A stretch of 12,201 nucleotides of DNA from Candidatus Cloacimonadota bacterium (GCA_030626645.1 DAOUTP010000032.1:1-12201), one strand, 5' to 3'; counted from the stretch's first letter, positions 1 through 7,422 are shown. A program made the numbers and translations. The notes: generated from the letters alone by a model not told the origin.

Positions 1-279
1 ATTCAAAGCTCCGCTCTTTGCAGGATCAGCACAAGCCACAATAACTATCGGCGCAGCTTTGATAAAGAAATTAACTTTGCTGATCATCCCACTTCTAAGT
101 GCCAGATCTTTAATGATGTTTTTATCTCTTACAACTACAAACCGCCAGCACTGTCTGTTTTGAAAAGATGGAGACAGCCGAGCTGCCTCCATCATATTGT
201 TCAAAATATCTTCCGGAATTTCTTTATCCCGAAAACTTCTTACACTTTTACGTGAAATTAATACTTCATCAAATTCCAC
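1..279 (-). CDS. Nitroreductase-family protein, N-terminal part (cut by window edge)
   Basis: The reading frame gives 93 residues and continues past base 1. The N-terminus has the FMN-phosphate-binding pattern of the nitroreductase family, SRKSVRSF at residues 9-16, followed by a helix and EAARLSPSFQNRQCWRF, the usual place where these flavoproteins contact FMN and the dimer partner. IKAAPIVIVACADP near the cut end matches the family's central strand. Family members are cytoplasmic FMN enzymes that reduce nitro groups, quinones or flavins with NAD(P)H; the substrate cannot be read from this part. The start is GTG at 279-277, chosen because it is the first start in frame, has GGAG about 10 nt upstream, and shares its first base with the TAG stop of the upstream gene (TAGTG), suggesting translational coupling. 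No ATG gives a better N-terminus. The family call is firm; the exact role is open. Confidence 0.85.
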   Translation of the reverse strand, partial: MEFDEVLISRKSVRSFRDKEIPEDILNNMMEAARLSPSFQNRQCWRFVVVRDKNIIKDLALRSGMISKVNFFIKAAPIVIVACADPAKSGALN

Positions 280-1271
280 TAAAATGAAACTCCAATTCCA
301 GCATTAAATACAGAGTATTTACTAATTGTATAATCTGCATAAAGTTTCAATAGTAATAGACTGTATCTTATACCTGCGGTTGCCCTGATTTCATTCTCAC
401 CGTCAACATCAAATTTGATCTCTTGCTCTAAAGACACAATTTCATTATCTTGGTTAAGTGTCTGATATGTATAATCATATTCGGCAGTAACATTCGTTTT
501 ATCATATCCTACACCTGTATAAAGAGTCCACATAAGAAGTTTTTTACTAACTTCAAGATTAGCATTGAAATTTGAGAATGTTAAAATGTCACCAACATAA
601 AGATTTTGGAAAGCAACCTGAGCTGCTATATCAATTGGAATAAGTGGAATGTATTGGCTTACACTGTGCTTTAAACCAACACCCCAGAATCCAAGATCAC
701 CAATATCTTTATTTATCTCGACTTTCGGGAAACCACGGATCATAATCTCGTTTCCAAAAGGTAAACCAAGATTAAATTGTGGCATTAAGAAAGGAACTAC
801 CGGTAAGTTTGCTCCATTTGGTAGAGATATATCAAGAGAGTTTACATCTTCTTGGCTTAAGCCTAATAATGCTAACAAAATTGGATCATCAAGATCTGTA
901 TTATGTACAAAAGTAGCACCGTCCTCTCCAAATACAGTTGCAGATTCCAACTCTGGATCATTATAAACAAAAATTGTGTCACTAGTAGTTGGATGCACAA
1001 TATAAAGATCCGGTCTTATCGCTGTGAATATTTTATCTTCATCAGGTACGAAAGCCAGCATTGTATTCACATTCAAACCGAAAGCAAAAGGCTTGAGCAC
1101 CTTTGCTGTATTGAAGAGACCCGTATTCATAGTAGTTCCAAATGCAGTGACTAATGGCTTGACATAAACCATCCCATTATCTTTCCCAAACTGCTCCAGC
1201 TTCTCCTGAACTCCAGCGAACAGAGAAGTAACCATGATTATCAATAATAAACTAAAAAACACTTTTTTCAT
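279..1271 (-). CDS. Secreted outer-membrane barrel-like protein, DUF6588-type
   Basis: The protein has 330 residues. Residues 1-19 form a signal peptide (MKKVFF, then a hydrophobic stretch ending SLFA), so it leaves the cytoplasm. Residues 33-77 contain KPLVTAFGTTMNTGLFNTAK, then a glycine-rich strand and FVPDEDKIF, a pattern I associate from memory with the DUF6588 family of FCB-group bacteria. The rest alternates polar and hydrophobic residues with glycines, as in a beta-barrel, and the chain ends in a terminal Phe after NAGIGV, typical of outer-membrane insertion. No enzymatic motif is visible and the function is unknown. The start is ATG with a strong AGGAGG at 1281-1276. The gene is first in a minus-strand unit with the nitroreductase. 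Barrel location is fairly sure; the DUF number is less so. Confidence 0.7.
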   Translation of the reverse strand: MKKVFFSLLLIIMVTSLFAGVQEKLEQFGKDNGMVYVKPLVTAFGTTMNTGLFNTAKVLKPFAFGLNVNTMLAFVPDEDKIFTAIRPDLYIVHPTTSDTIFVYNDPELESATVFGEDGATFVHNTDLDDPILLALLGLSQEDVNSLDISLPNGANLPVVPFLMPQFNLGLPFGNEIMIRGFPKVEINKDIGDLGFWGVGLKHSVSQYIPLIPIDIAAQVAFQNLYVGDILTFSNFNANLEVSKKLLMWTLYTGVGYDKTNVTAEYDYTYQTLNQDNEIVSLEQEIKFDVDGENEIRATAGIRYSLLLLKLYADYTISKYSVFNAGIGVSF

Positions 1272-1588
1272 TTTTCCTCCTTTTTTTATTGAAATTAATT
1301 ACGTTTTTTTTAATTCTTATTTATTCTTGTCAAACTTTTTGAAATATACACTAAAAAGTCAATGTAAAATACAAACCGCTACAGAAGAACCTATAATTTT
1401 CCATATTATATTCAATACTCCAAATTTATACTTAATATTATAGATACGATTCGAAATATCATGACGATAATTATCAGATATGTTTATGATGCTAAAGTTA
1501 TTGATATCACATAATTGTAATCAACAAATAACTTTACAAAAAAGCTAATGGCAAATTCTTTGCTAAGTTAGAATTACGGAGATTAAAG
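1272..1588. other. Divergent AT-rich intergenic region (promoter space)
   Basis: This 317-bp spacer separates the minus-strand barrel gene from plus-strand coaBC and must hold promoters for both. On the minus strand a perfect TTGACA lies at 1333-1328; the only -10 I can place is a weak TAAAAA about 15 nt downstream, so the start site is uncertain. On the plus strand no convincing -35/-10 pair stands out; TTGATA at about 1499 and TTTACA at about 1532 have poor partners. coaBC has GGAG (1578-1581) 7 nt before its ATG. I see no tRNA, riboswitch core or open reading frame with protein-like composition. Confidence 0.5.
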
Positions 1589-2761
1589 ATGCTGAAAAAT
1601 AAAAAGATATTATTGGGAATCACAGGTGGGATCGCAGCTTACAAAGCTGTTGATCTTGCCAGCAAACTCACAAAAATGGGTGCTGAAGTTAAAACAATAA
1701 TGACTGCCCATGCTTGTGAATTTGTCGGTCCTATTACGTTCAAATCGATCACACATCAGCCGGTTATTACTAAAATGTTCAATACTAATGCAGATATAGA
1801 ACATATTTCACTGGCAGATTGGGCTGACATAGTCGTCATTGCTCCTGCAACTGCAAACATAATTGGAAAAACTGCATCCGGTATTGCAGATGATCTTCTC
1901 TCCTCAACAATAATGGCTACAACGGCACCTGTGTTATTTGTTCCAGCCATGAACATACACATGTATGAAAATCCAATAGTACAGGAAAATATCACAAAGC
2001 TTTCCAATTTTGGTTATTTCTTTATGGAACCTCAATTTGGTAACCTTGCCTGCGGTTACGAAGGAAAAGGACGGTATCCTGAGAATGAAGAGATTATTTT
2101 CCATATCGAAACGTATCTCAATTATAAGAAAGAGTTAGCAGGTAAGAACGTTCTGGTTACCGCTGGTGCAAGTCGTGAGGGAATTGATCCAATGCGTTTT
2201 ATTTCAAATTATTCTTCCGGAAAGATGGGATTAGCACTCGCTCGAGCTGCTCATATTAGGGGAGCTAAGGTTAAATTCATCCATTCATCAATTAGGGTAA
2301 ATATTCCGAAATATCTTGATTCTATTAAAGCAGTATCGGCAGAAGAGATGCATCGTGCTGTACTTAAAGAGTACCCGAACTCTGATATCACATTCATGAC
2401 AGCTGCCGTAGCTGATTACACACCTGCCAAACCCTCAAAACAGAAAATCAAGAAATCAGATGATCTAAATCTTGAACTAAAGAGAACAAAAGATATTCTG
2501 GCAGAACTTGGTGGGAAGAAAACCAAAGATCAAATTTTGGTTGGATTTGCCGCTGAATCAGAAAATATAAAAGAAAATGCACTAAATAAGATCAAAAAGA
2601 AAAATCTGGATTTCATTTGTGCTAATAACCTGAATGTTTCAGGCAAAGATGATACTGAAATTCTTGTTTTGGATAAAGGAAAAGAAATCAAACTTAATGG
2701 GAATAAATTTTCTGTAGCTCATCAAATTATTGATACTATTTTGAATTCCACTAAAAAGTAA
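1589..2761 (+). CDS. coaBC: Bifunctional phosphopantothenoylcysteine decarboxylase / phosphopantothenate-cysteine ligase
   Basis: This cytoplasmic enzyme makes two steps of coenzyme A synthesis: it joins 4'-phosphopantothenate to cysteine with CTP (CoaB half) and decarboxylates the product with FMN (CoaC half) to 4'-phosphopantetheine. The CoaC half (residues 1-175) shows GGIAAYKA (13-20), the catalytic His72 in EHISLADWAD, PAMN (119-122) and the active-site Cys155 in the flexible LACGYEGKGR flap. The CoaB half shows VLVTAGASREGIDPMRFISN (188-207), SSGKMG, AAVADYTP, the KIKK motif with Lys289, the TKDIL motif and VGFAAESE. At 390 residues it is close to the usual ~400. The start has GGAG 7 nt upstream. 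It is the first gene of a closely packed plus-strand run; only 5 nt separate it from the SDR gene. All key residues look intact. Confidence 0.97.
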   Translation: MLKNKKILLGITGGIAAYKAVDLASKLTKMGAEVKTIMTAHACEFVGPITFKSITHQPVITKMFNTNADIEHISLADWADIVVIAPATANIIGKTASGIADDLLSSTIMATTAPVLFVPAMNIHMYENPIVQENITKLSNFGYFFMEPQFGNLACGYEGKGRYPENEEIIFHIETYLNYKKELAGKNVLVTAGASREGIDPMRFISNYSSGKMGLALARAAHIRGAKVKFIHSSIRVNIPKYLDSIKAVSAEEMHRAVLKEYPNSDITFMTAAVADYTPAKPSKQKIKKSDDLNLELKRTKDILAELGGKKTKDQILVGFAAESENIKENALNKIKKKNLDFICANNLNVSGKDDTEILVLDKGKEIKLNGNKFSVAHQIIDTILNSTKK

Positions 2762-2766
2762 AATAT

Positions 2767-3519
2767 ATGAAAAATAACGCAATTATCATTACTGGCGCAA
2801 ATGGAAATGTCGGTTCATATTTTGCAAAGAAATATTGCGATCTGGGTGAAAACTTGATCCTGATAATTCACAAGAGCGATCATCGAATTAAAGAATTAGT
2901 CAATGATCATTCTGATAGAATAAGAGTATTAAAAGTTGATCTATCTGATTATTCCATGCTCAAAATTAAACTAGCAGAAATTATAACCGAGACAGATTGG
3001 GAACCGGATCGACTGATCCATACAGCTACAGCCAGAAGCAGTACAATCAAATCATTAGCTGATTCCGATCCTGAAATGTGGAAGAATATTATTAATGCAA
3101 ACCTTGTTGGGACATTCAATATTTTAAAAACAACACTCAAATATTTCAAAGAGAATAGTAATGGCAAAATTGTACTTTTTGGCTCCAACGTTTCACGTAT
3201 TGGTCTTCCTAAAGGTACTGCTTATGCAGCTTCAAAAGCAGGTATTGCTAATATTGGAAGAACTCTTGCTGCTGAGGAAGCTGCCAGTAACATAATTGTA
3301 AATACTGTTTCTCCGGGACCTATCAAGATAGATGACAGCCAATTCTCAGAAAGTTATCGTAAATTTCGTCAGGAATATTATGAAGAAAAATTAAGAGAAA
3401 CACCTTTAAAACGCTGTGCTTCTTTTCAGGATATTTTCGGACTTTGTGAATTCCTTCTTTCCAAAGATAATTCTTATATTACCGGTGAGGAATTCTTTAT
3501 AACCGGTGGAAAGATCTAA
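2767..3519 (+). CDS. Short-chain dehydrogenase/reductase (SDR), FabG-like
   Basis: This is a 250-residue classical SDR, the normal length for the family. The dinucleotide-binding TGANGNVGS is at residues 9-17, DLS at 58-60, the structural NANLVG at 110-115, the catalytic Ser140 (FGSNVS), Tyr153 and Lys157 in YAASK, and the SPGPI turn at 182-186. The end reads ITGEEFFITGGK, as in FabG-like reductases that bind NAD(P)H. The usual second NAG motif is replaced by TATAR (86-90). The substrate cannot be inferred; a ketone or sugar reductase is as likely as a 3-oxoacyl-ACP reductase. It starts 5 nt after coaBC without a clear Shine-Dalgarno, so translation is probably coupled. It is followed 3 nt later by an outer-membrane protein gene. 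Confidence 0.9.
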   Translation: MKNNAIIITGANGNVGSYFAKKYCDLGENLILIIHKSDHRIKELVNDHSDRIRVLKVDLSDYSMLKIKLAEIITETDWEPDRLIHTATARSSTIKSLADSDPEMWKNIINANLVGTFNILKTTLKYFKENSNGKIVLFGSNVSRIGLPKGTAYAASKAGIANIGRTLAAEEAASNIIVNTVSPGPIKIDDSQFSESYRKFRQEYYEEKLRETPLKRCASFQDIFGLCEFLLSKDNSYITGEEFFITGGKI

Positions 3520-3522
3520 TTA

Positions 3523-4590
3523 ATGAACAAATTATTTACATCAATTATATTATTCCTTATGATCAGTCAATTTATATTTGCAAAAACGGAGTATGTTATT
3601 TATCCTTCATTGGGTTATTCTGATGAAACAGGAGTATATGCAGGAGGACTTGCATACCTGCGTTATTACAGTATCAAGAACGATTCAACTTCCCAGAAAA
3701 ACCTAATTTATTTTTCAACCGAAATTAGCGAAAAGAAGCAATACTCAATTCATTTAATGCCAAAAATCCATCTTGAAAATGGTAAATATACAATTTTGGT
3801 TAACTTAAAATTCAAACATTGGCCCAGCAAATTTTATGGCATTGGGAATGAACATATTCTTGATGTAGGAGAGAAATATACAAAGCAAGAATTTGATATT
3901 GATCTTGAAGTTGTAAGGAAAGTTACGCATACTTGGCAGGCTGCTTTGATTTATGAATTATCACATTTTCAAATAATAGAGTTGGAAGAAAGCGGATCTC
4001 TTGCCATTGAAGATATACCAGGCAGTGAAGATAATATAACTTCAGGAGTAGGATTTAGTGTAAGTTACGATAAACGTGATTCGGATACATATCCGCAAAA
4101 TGGATGCTTATATAATCTTAAATCGGTTTTATACTCAGATATTTTTGCAAGTGATTATAATTTCATTCGAAACGAGATAGATCTTCGACAATATTTATCA
4201 ATTTTCCCTAAACAGACATTAGCCCTTCAGGGTTATTTTTCAACGACCTCAGATGAAGTTCCATTCAGTAAGATGTCATATCTAAATGATAATATGCGTG
4301 CTATTACTGCTAACAAATTTATCGATCGGCATTCAATTGTCTTCCGAATTGAAAATAGAATATTTCCATGGTCACATTCTCTTCTGGAAAGATTTGGATT
4401 TGTTACATTTTTAGAAACCGGTGAAGTTGCCGGAAGTATGGAAGAGTTTTCTTTGAATGGACTAAAACTCTCTTATGGTGCGGGATTAAGAATATCCTTC
4501 CTGATGAATGACAGATTGAATGTACGGCTTGATATTGGTTTTGGTGAACAAAATAATAGCTTGAGTATGGGAAGTCGCGAGGAATTCTAA
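3523..4590 (+). CDS. BamA/TamA-family outer-membrane barrel protein without POTRA domains
   Basis: The protein has 355 residues. Residues 1-20 are a signal peptide (MNKLF, hydrophobic core, FIFA). The mature chain goes straight into barrel strands with no POTRA repeats. WPSKFYGIGNE (100-110) and SVSYDKRDSDTYPQNG (179-194) match the surface-antigen (Omp85 C-terminal, bacterial surface antigen) family pattern, in which the DxRD...P..G strand opens the 16-stranded barrel. Late strands carry FRIENRIFPW and GAGLRISF, and the chain ends in Phe after GSREE, fitting a barrel-assembly signal. Full Omp85 members insert or transport proteins; members lacking POTRA domains are uncharacterised, so I assign no function. 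The stop TAA shares its last A with the next gene's ATG (TAATG), and the codons for the last residues supply that gene's GAGGAA ribosome site. Confidence 0.82.
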   Translation: MNKLFTSIILFLMISQFIFAKTEYVIYPSLGYSDETGVYAGGLAYLRYYSIKNDSTSQKNLIYFSTEISEKKQYSIHLMPKIHLENGKYTILVNLKFKHWPSKFYGIGNEHILDVGEKYTKQEFDIDLEVVRKVTHTWQAALIYELSHFQIIELEESGSLAIEDIPGSEDNITSGVGFSVSYDKRDSDTYPQNGCLYNLKSVLYSDIFASDYNFIRNEIDLRQYLSIFPKQTLALQGYFSTTSDEVPFSKMSYLNDNMRAITANKFIDRHSIVFRIENRIFPWSHSLLERFGFVTFLETGEVAGSMEEFSLNGLKLSYGAGLRISFLMNDRLNVRLDIGFGEQNNSLSMGSREEF

Positions 4591-5342
4591 TGCTTAAGAA
4601 ATTAATAATTTCACTCATTATTATTTTCAGCCTTCAACTATCTGCATTCGAGATGGGAGAGCAATTAACCTTCGATATCAAATATGGAATTATTAAAGCC
4701 GGAGAAGCAACATTACAGATAAATTCCCACATTTATAAAGATTCAACTGAATGCTACAAAATCGAATCACTTGCAAAAACGAACTCCTTCTTTGATAATG
4801 TGTATAAAGTTCGTGATCGAATTGAATCGATCTGGGATAAGAATAATCTTGTTACCCTCAGATTTACAAAAAAATTACAAGAAGGTTCTTACCGTCAGTA
4901 TAGAATTCATTTTTATTATCCTGATCAGAACTTCACGATCTATACAAAATTCGGACGTAAAACCAAAAAATTCAAAGAAAAGAGAATGGATATTCCAGCC
5001 AATACACAGGATATTCTGAGTGCATTATATTATTTGAGATTGCAGGAATTTGCAGTTGGTGACACATTAACGATAAACGTGACTGCCGACGGCAGGAATT
5101 ATCCTGCTGATGTGATCGTTCATAGAATTGAAGAAATGGAAACTATCTTTGGAGATAAAAAATGCTTTGTAGTTGAGCCAATTTTAAAAGGTGATGCAAT
5201 ATTTAAACAGACCGGGAAAATCCTTGTCTGGCTAACAGCCGATGAATACAAGATCCCCGTGAAGATGAGTAGTAAAATAGTTTTCGGAAGTTTTAAAGCA
5301 ATATTAAAAGATGCAGAAAATGTCCCTTACAAAAAAAAGTAG
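4590..5342 (+). CDS. DUF3108 domain-containing secreted protein
   Basis: The protein has 250 residues with a signal peptide at 1-19 (MLKKLIISL, hydrophobic core, LSA). GEQLTFDIKYGIIKAGEATL (23-42) and the later NSFFDNVYKVRDRIESIWD are the diagnostic start of DUF3108, a family of periplasmic or envelope proteins of unknown biochemical role. The rest is beta-rich with many charged strands and no catalytic pattern I recognise. It overlaps the barrel gene upstream by 1 nt and uses GAGGAA inside that gene as its ribosome site; at its 3' end it overlaps queA by 23 nt. The tight coupling to the barrel gene suggests the two work together at the envelope (inference). Confidence 0.85.
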   Translation: MLKKLIISLIIIFSLQLSAFEMGEQLTFDIKYGIIKAGEATLQINSHIYKDSTECYKIESLAKTNSFFDNVYKVRDRIESIWDKNNLVTLRFTKKLQEGSYRQYRIHFYYPDQNFTIYTKFGRKTKKFKEKRMDIPANTQDILSALYYLRLQEFAVGDTLTINVTADGRNYPADVIVHRIEEMETIFGDKKCFVVEPILKGDAIFKQTGKILVWLTADEYKIPVKMSSKIVFGSFKAILKDAENVPYKKK

Positions 5343-6351
5343 TTACTGGTACGATCTGCCTGTTGAACTCATTGCTCAGCACCCAAAAGATAAACGTTCT
5401 GAAAGCAAAATGCTTGTATTAGATAAAGAATCAGGAAAGATTCAGCATGAAAAGTTCAGTGATATCATCGAACATCTAAAACCTTCTGACATTCTCGTTG
5501 TAAATAACACAAAAGTTATTCCAGCACGCTTATTTGGAACTAAAAGTACTGGTGCAAAAGTTGAAGTATTTCTGTTGGAACAAAAAACTGAAAATCGCTG
5601 GGAATGTTTGGTGAAACCGGGGCGTAAATTGCAGATCGGTGCTGAAATTATTTTCAATGAAGAGCTTAAAGCAAAGATAATTAACTATGCTGAAGAGGGT
5701 GGTAGAATTATTGAATTCTATTGGAAAGGAAATTTCTGGGATATTTTAGAAAAAATTGGAAATGTACCGCTTCCACCTTATATTAAAAGAGAAGCAACCA
5801 ACAAAGATAAGGAAACCTATCAGACTGTTTATGCGCAAGAACGGGGATCAGTTGCAGCTCCAACGGCAGGATTACATTTCACAAAACCTCTCATGCATCA
5901 GATCAGAGAAAAAGGTATTGAAATTCTAGAAGTTGTCCTGCACGTTGGTTTGGGAACTTTCCGTCCGGTAAAAACTGATGATATTAAAGATCATACGATG
6001 CATAGTGAGCACTGCCGGATAACAGACGATGTTGCTGCAAAGATCAATCAGGCAAAGAAAGATGGTAGACACATTATCGCTGTGGGAACAACTACAATAC
6101 GAACACTGGAAAGTTTTGCTCATAACAGTCATCTTCAAAGTGGTTCACATTGGACAAATATTTTCCTGTATCCAGGTAAAGAAATACAAATTATTGATGG
6201 CTTGATCACAAATTTTCATATGCCGGAATCCACGTTAATGATGTTGGTTTCTGCTTTTGCAGGTTATGAGAACATAATGAATGCATACAAAATAGCTGTA
6301 GAAGAAAAATACAGATTTTTCAGTTATGGTGATTCGATGTTGATATTATGA
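5320..6351 (+). CDS. queA: S-adenosylmethionine:tRNA ribosyltransferase-isomerase
   Basis: QueA moves the ribosyl part of SAM onto preQ1 at tRNA position 34, giving epoxyqueuosine, the step before queuosine. From the chosen start the protein has 343 residues, the normal length. Family blocks are intact: YDLPVELIAQHP (11-22), VNNTKVIPARLFG (61-73), VPLPPYIKR (149-157), YQTVYA (167-172), GSVAAPTAGLHFT (176-188), HVGLGTFRPV (208-217), HSEH (228-231), GTTTIRTLES (256-265), TNFHMPESTL (297-306) and FFSYGDSM near the end. I prefer ATG 5320, which gives a family-like N-terminus; ATG 5311 is in frame and adds only MQK. Neither has a good Shine-Dalgarno, so coupling to the overlapping DUF3108 gene is likely. 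No other queuosine gene lies in the window. Confidence 0.96.
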   Translation: MSLTKKSSYWYDLPVELIAQHPKDKRSESKMLVLDKESGKIQHEKFSDIIEHLKPSDILVVNNTKVIPARLFGTKSTGAKVEVFLLEQKTENRWECLVKPGRKLQIGAEIIFNEELKAKIINYAEEGGRIIEFYWKGNFWDILEKIGNVPLPPYIKREATNKDKETYQTVYAQERGSVAAPTAGLHFTKPLMHQIREKGIEILEVVLHVGLGTFRPVKTDDIKDHTMHSEHCRITDDVAAKINQAKKDGRHIIAVGTTTIRTLESFAHNSHLQSGSHWTNIFLYPGKEIQIIDGLITNFHMPESTLMMLVSAFAGYENIMNAYKIAVEEKYRFFSYGDSMLIL

Positions 6352-6356
6352 TTTGC

Positions 6357-6380
6357 CACAAAGACACTAAGGCACAAAGA
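6357..6380. repeat. Short tandem 8-mer array (CACWAAGR x3)
   Basis: Three head-to-tail octamers, CACAAAGA, CACTAAGG and CACAAAGA, lie 5 nt after the queA stop, followed by the related GAAGGAAT. The octamer phase is visible directly. From memory, runs of this type (CACAAAGACAC and close variants) occur often between genes in draft genomes of FCB-group and other environmental bacteria, where they are sometimes mistranslated into spurious ORF ends. Function is unknown. Confidence 0.6.
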
Positions 6381-6447
6381 GAAGGAATTAGTAATTGATC
6401 TGCTTAATTACATTCCCAGTTGTTAGTCTGTTGGAGAATAAATTCTT

Positions 6448-6501
6448 TACCCGTCTTTCTGAGACAATCTTCTTGCTGATGCTCACGAAGAATCTCGGGT
6501 A
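6448..6501. repeat. Imperfect inverted repeat, dispersed-repeat-like hairpin before birA
   Basis: TACCCG at 6448-6453 pairs with CGGGTA at 6496-6501. Inside, TTCTT (6470-6474) can pair with AAGAA in the CGAAGAATCTC arm (6486-6496), giving an interrupted hairpin. There is no T-run after it on either side, so it is a poor intrinsic terminator. The right arm and the GTCTTTCTGAG of the left arm resemble a decayed copy of the widespread intergenic element with the core GTCATTCTGAGCGAAG and GAAGAATCTC (from memory). It lies about 18 nt upstream of the birA start, so it will be in the birA leader if transcription enters from queA. Confidence 0.5.
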
Positions 6502-6519
6502 GAAATAAAATGAGGTAAT

Positions 6520-7263
6520 ATGAAAGATTTCAAACATCCATTATTTGATGAAGTTTTATACTTTAATAAACTAGGCAGTACCTCCTCTAAAGCAGAAAGA
6601 TTGATCAATTCCAATACAGCTCAAGGAAATTTTTTATGCCTGGCAGGGGAGCAATCTTCCGGAAAGGGACGAGGAAAAAATTCATGGATCTCACCTGTAG
6701 GTGGTTTATGGTTGACCGCTGCTCTTTACGGATTCAACTTCCAATCTAACATAACAATTTTTACCGGGATATGCATTCACAAAACCCTAACTGAGTTATT
6801 CCCTTCAATCTCTGATAATCTGAAAATCAAATGGCCAAACGATATTTATTTGAACGGTAAAAAATTATGCGGCATTCTTTCCAGCAATCTCAGCAACAGA
6901 AAATATCATCTCATAGGAATCGGTTTGAATACCAATGTGACAGAGCTTGATGAAACTCTTGCTCCAAGTGCAACTTCGCTGCAAATTGAATTAACTAGAT
7001 CTGTGGATAATAAAGAAATATTAACTCGGGTTTTTGATAATTTTGCATCCGCTCTTCCAAATTTTGTAGAAGGAGAACTGGATGTAAAATATTTCAATCA
7101 ACACTCATTATTGAAAGGACTTCAAATTGAATTAGATACAGATTATGATATTTTTAAAGGTAAAGCAATAGGAATTGATAAGAATGGTGCTTTACTCATT
7201 GAACTCAAACCCGGAATGATCCAACCGTTCTATGCTGGAAGTGCTATTGATTGGATAAAGTAA
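6520..7263 (+). CDS. birA: Biotin-[acetyl-CoA-carboxylase] ligase, monofunctional (no HTH domain)
   Basis: This cytoplasmic enzyme activates biotin with ATP to biotinyl-AMP and transfers it to the lysine of biotin carrier domains such as that of acetyl-CoA carboxylase. The 247 residues begin directly with the catalytic domain: LGSTSSKAE (18-26), the biotinyl-AMP loop GEQSSGKGRGKNSW (43-56) with SPVGGLW (58-64), the KWPNDIYLNGKKLCGIL block (104-120) and IGIGLNTN (132-139). The last ~45 residues (GKAIGIDKNGALLIEL, FYAGSAI) form the small SH3-like C-terminal domain. The N-terminal winged-helix repressor domain of E. coli BirA is absent, so it cannot repress biotin genes. The ATG has GAGGT 5-6 nt upstream. 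The 168-bp gap after queA suggests either its own promoter or repeat insertion into an older operon. Confidence 0.95.
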   Translation: MKDFKHPLFDEVLYFNKLGSTSSKAERLINSNTAQGNFLCLAGEQSSGKGRGKNSWISPVGGLWLTAALYGFNFQSNITIFTGICIHKTLTELFPSISDNLKIKWPNDIYLNGKKLCGILSSNLSNRKYHLIGIGLNTNVTELDETLAPSATSLQIELTRSVDNKEILTRVFDNFASALPNFVEGELDVKYFNQHSLLKGLQIELDTDYDIFKGKAIGIDKNGALLIELKPGMIQPFYAGSAIDWIK

Positions 7264-7379
7264 TTGTTAGCTGGATCAATAGGGCAGTTTTCAGTCTTCT
7301 GCACGATGGAAAACTTCTGGAAGATCATTACCTCAGCGCAACACGTTTTAGAAATATTTTGAAGAAAGAATTGAAATAA
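7251..7379 (+). CDS. Possible small ORF or gene remnant overlapping the birA end (42 codons)
   Basis: A frame opens after TGA at 7248-7250 and runs from TTG 7251 to TAA 7377-7379. It overlaps the last 13 nt of birA, the same style as other junctions in this run. The peptide looks protein-like rather than random: a hydrophobic start (KVIVSWINRAVFSLL), then HDGKLLEDHYLSATRF and a basic end RNILKKELK. GGAAG lies upstream inside birA at a loose distance. I recognise no family. It could be a real small gene, the decayed 3' end of a lost gene, or chance. There is no ATG in frame, which lowers confidence. Confidence 0.3.
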   Translation: MDKVIVSWINRAVFSLLHDGKLLEDHYLSATRFRNILKKELK

Positions 7380-7384
7380 ATACT

Positions 7385-7422
7385 AAAAAGGGCAGATCAT
7401 TGATCTGCCCCTACGCTTTTTT
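7385..7422. terminator. Bidirectional intrinsic terminator between convergent genes
   Basis: A near-perfect palindrome has arms GGGCAGATCA (7390-7399) and TGATCTGCCC (7401-7410); in RNA the stem is probably 8 bp with a small loop. On the plus strand it is followed, after CTACGC, by six T (7417-7422); on the minus strand it is followed at once by five T (complement of A 7385-7389). This suits termination of both birA (plus) and the TonB receptor (minus). The minus-strand fit is better because the T-run touches the stem. Confidence 0.7.

Noticed and set aside
649..1154. Plus-strand open frames opposite the DUF6588-like gene
   Set aside because: They lie antisense to a gene with signal peptide and barrel pattern and have no recognisable domains or ribosome sites.
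1272..1588. A small RNA or riboswitch before coaBC
   Set aside because: No conserved aptamer core or GC-rich stem is visible; only short AT inverted repeats such as GCAAA-TTC-TTTGC occur.
5320..5342. Programmed frameshift at the run of eight A between DUF3108 and queA
   Set aside because: Reaching the queA frame needs a +1 shift, the site has no matching stimulator, and both proteins look complete on their own; a normal gene overlap explains it.
6357..6380. CRISPR-like repeats after queA
   Set aside because: The units are 8 nt, contiguous and without spacers.
6391..6411. Inverted repeat GTAATT...AATTAC in the queA-birA gap
   Set aside because: Six AT-rich base pairs around a 9-nt loop are expected by chance in DNA of this composition.
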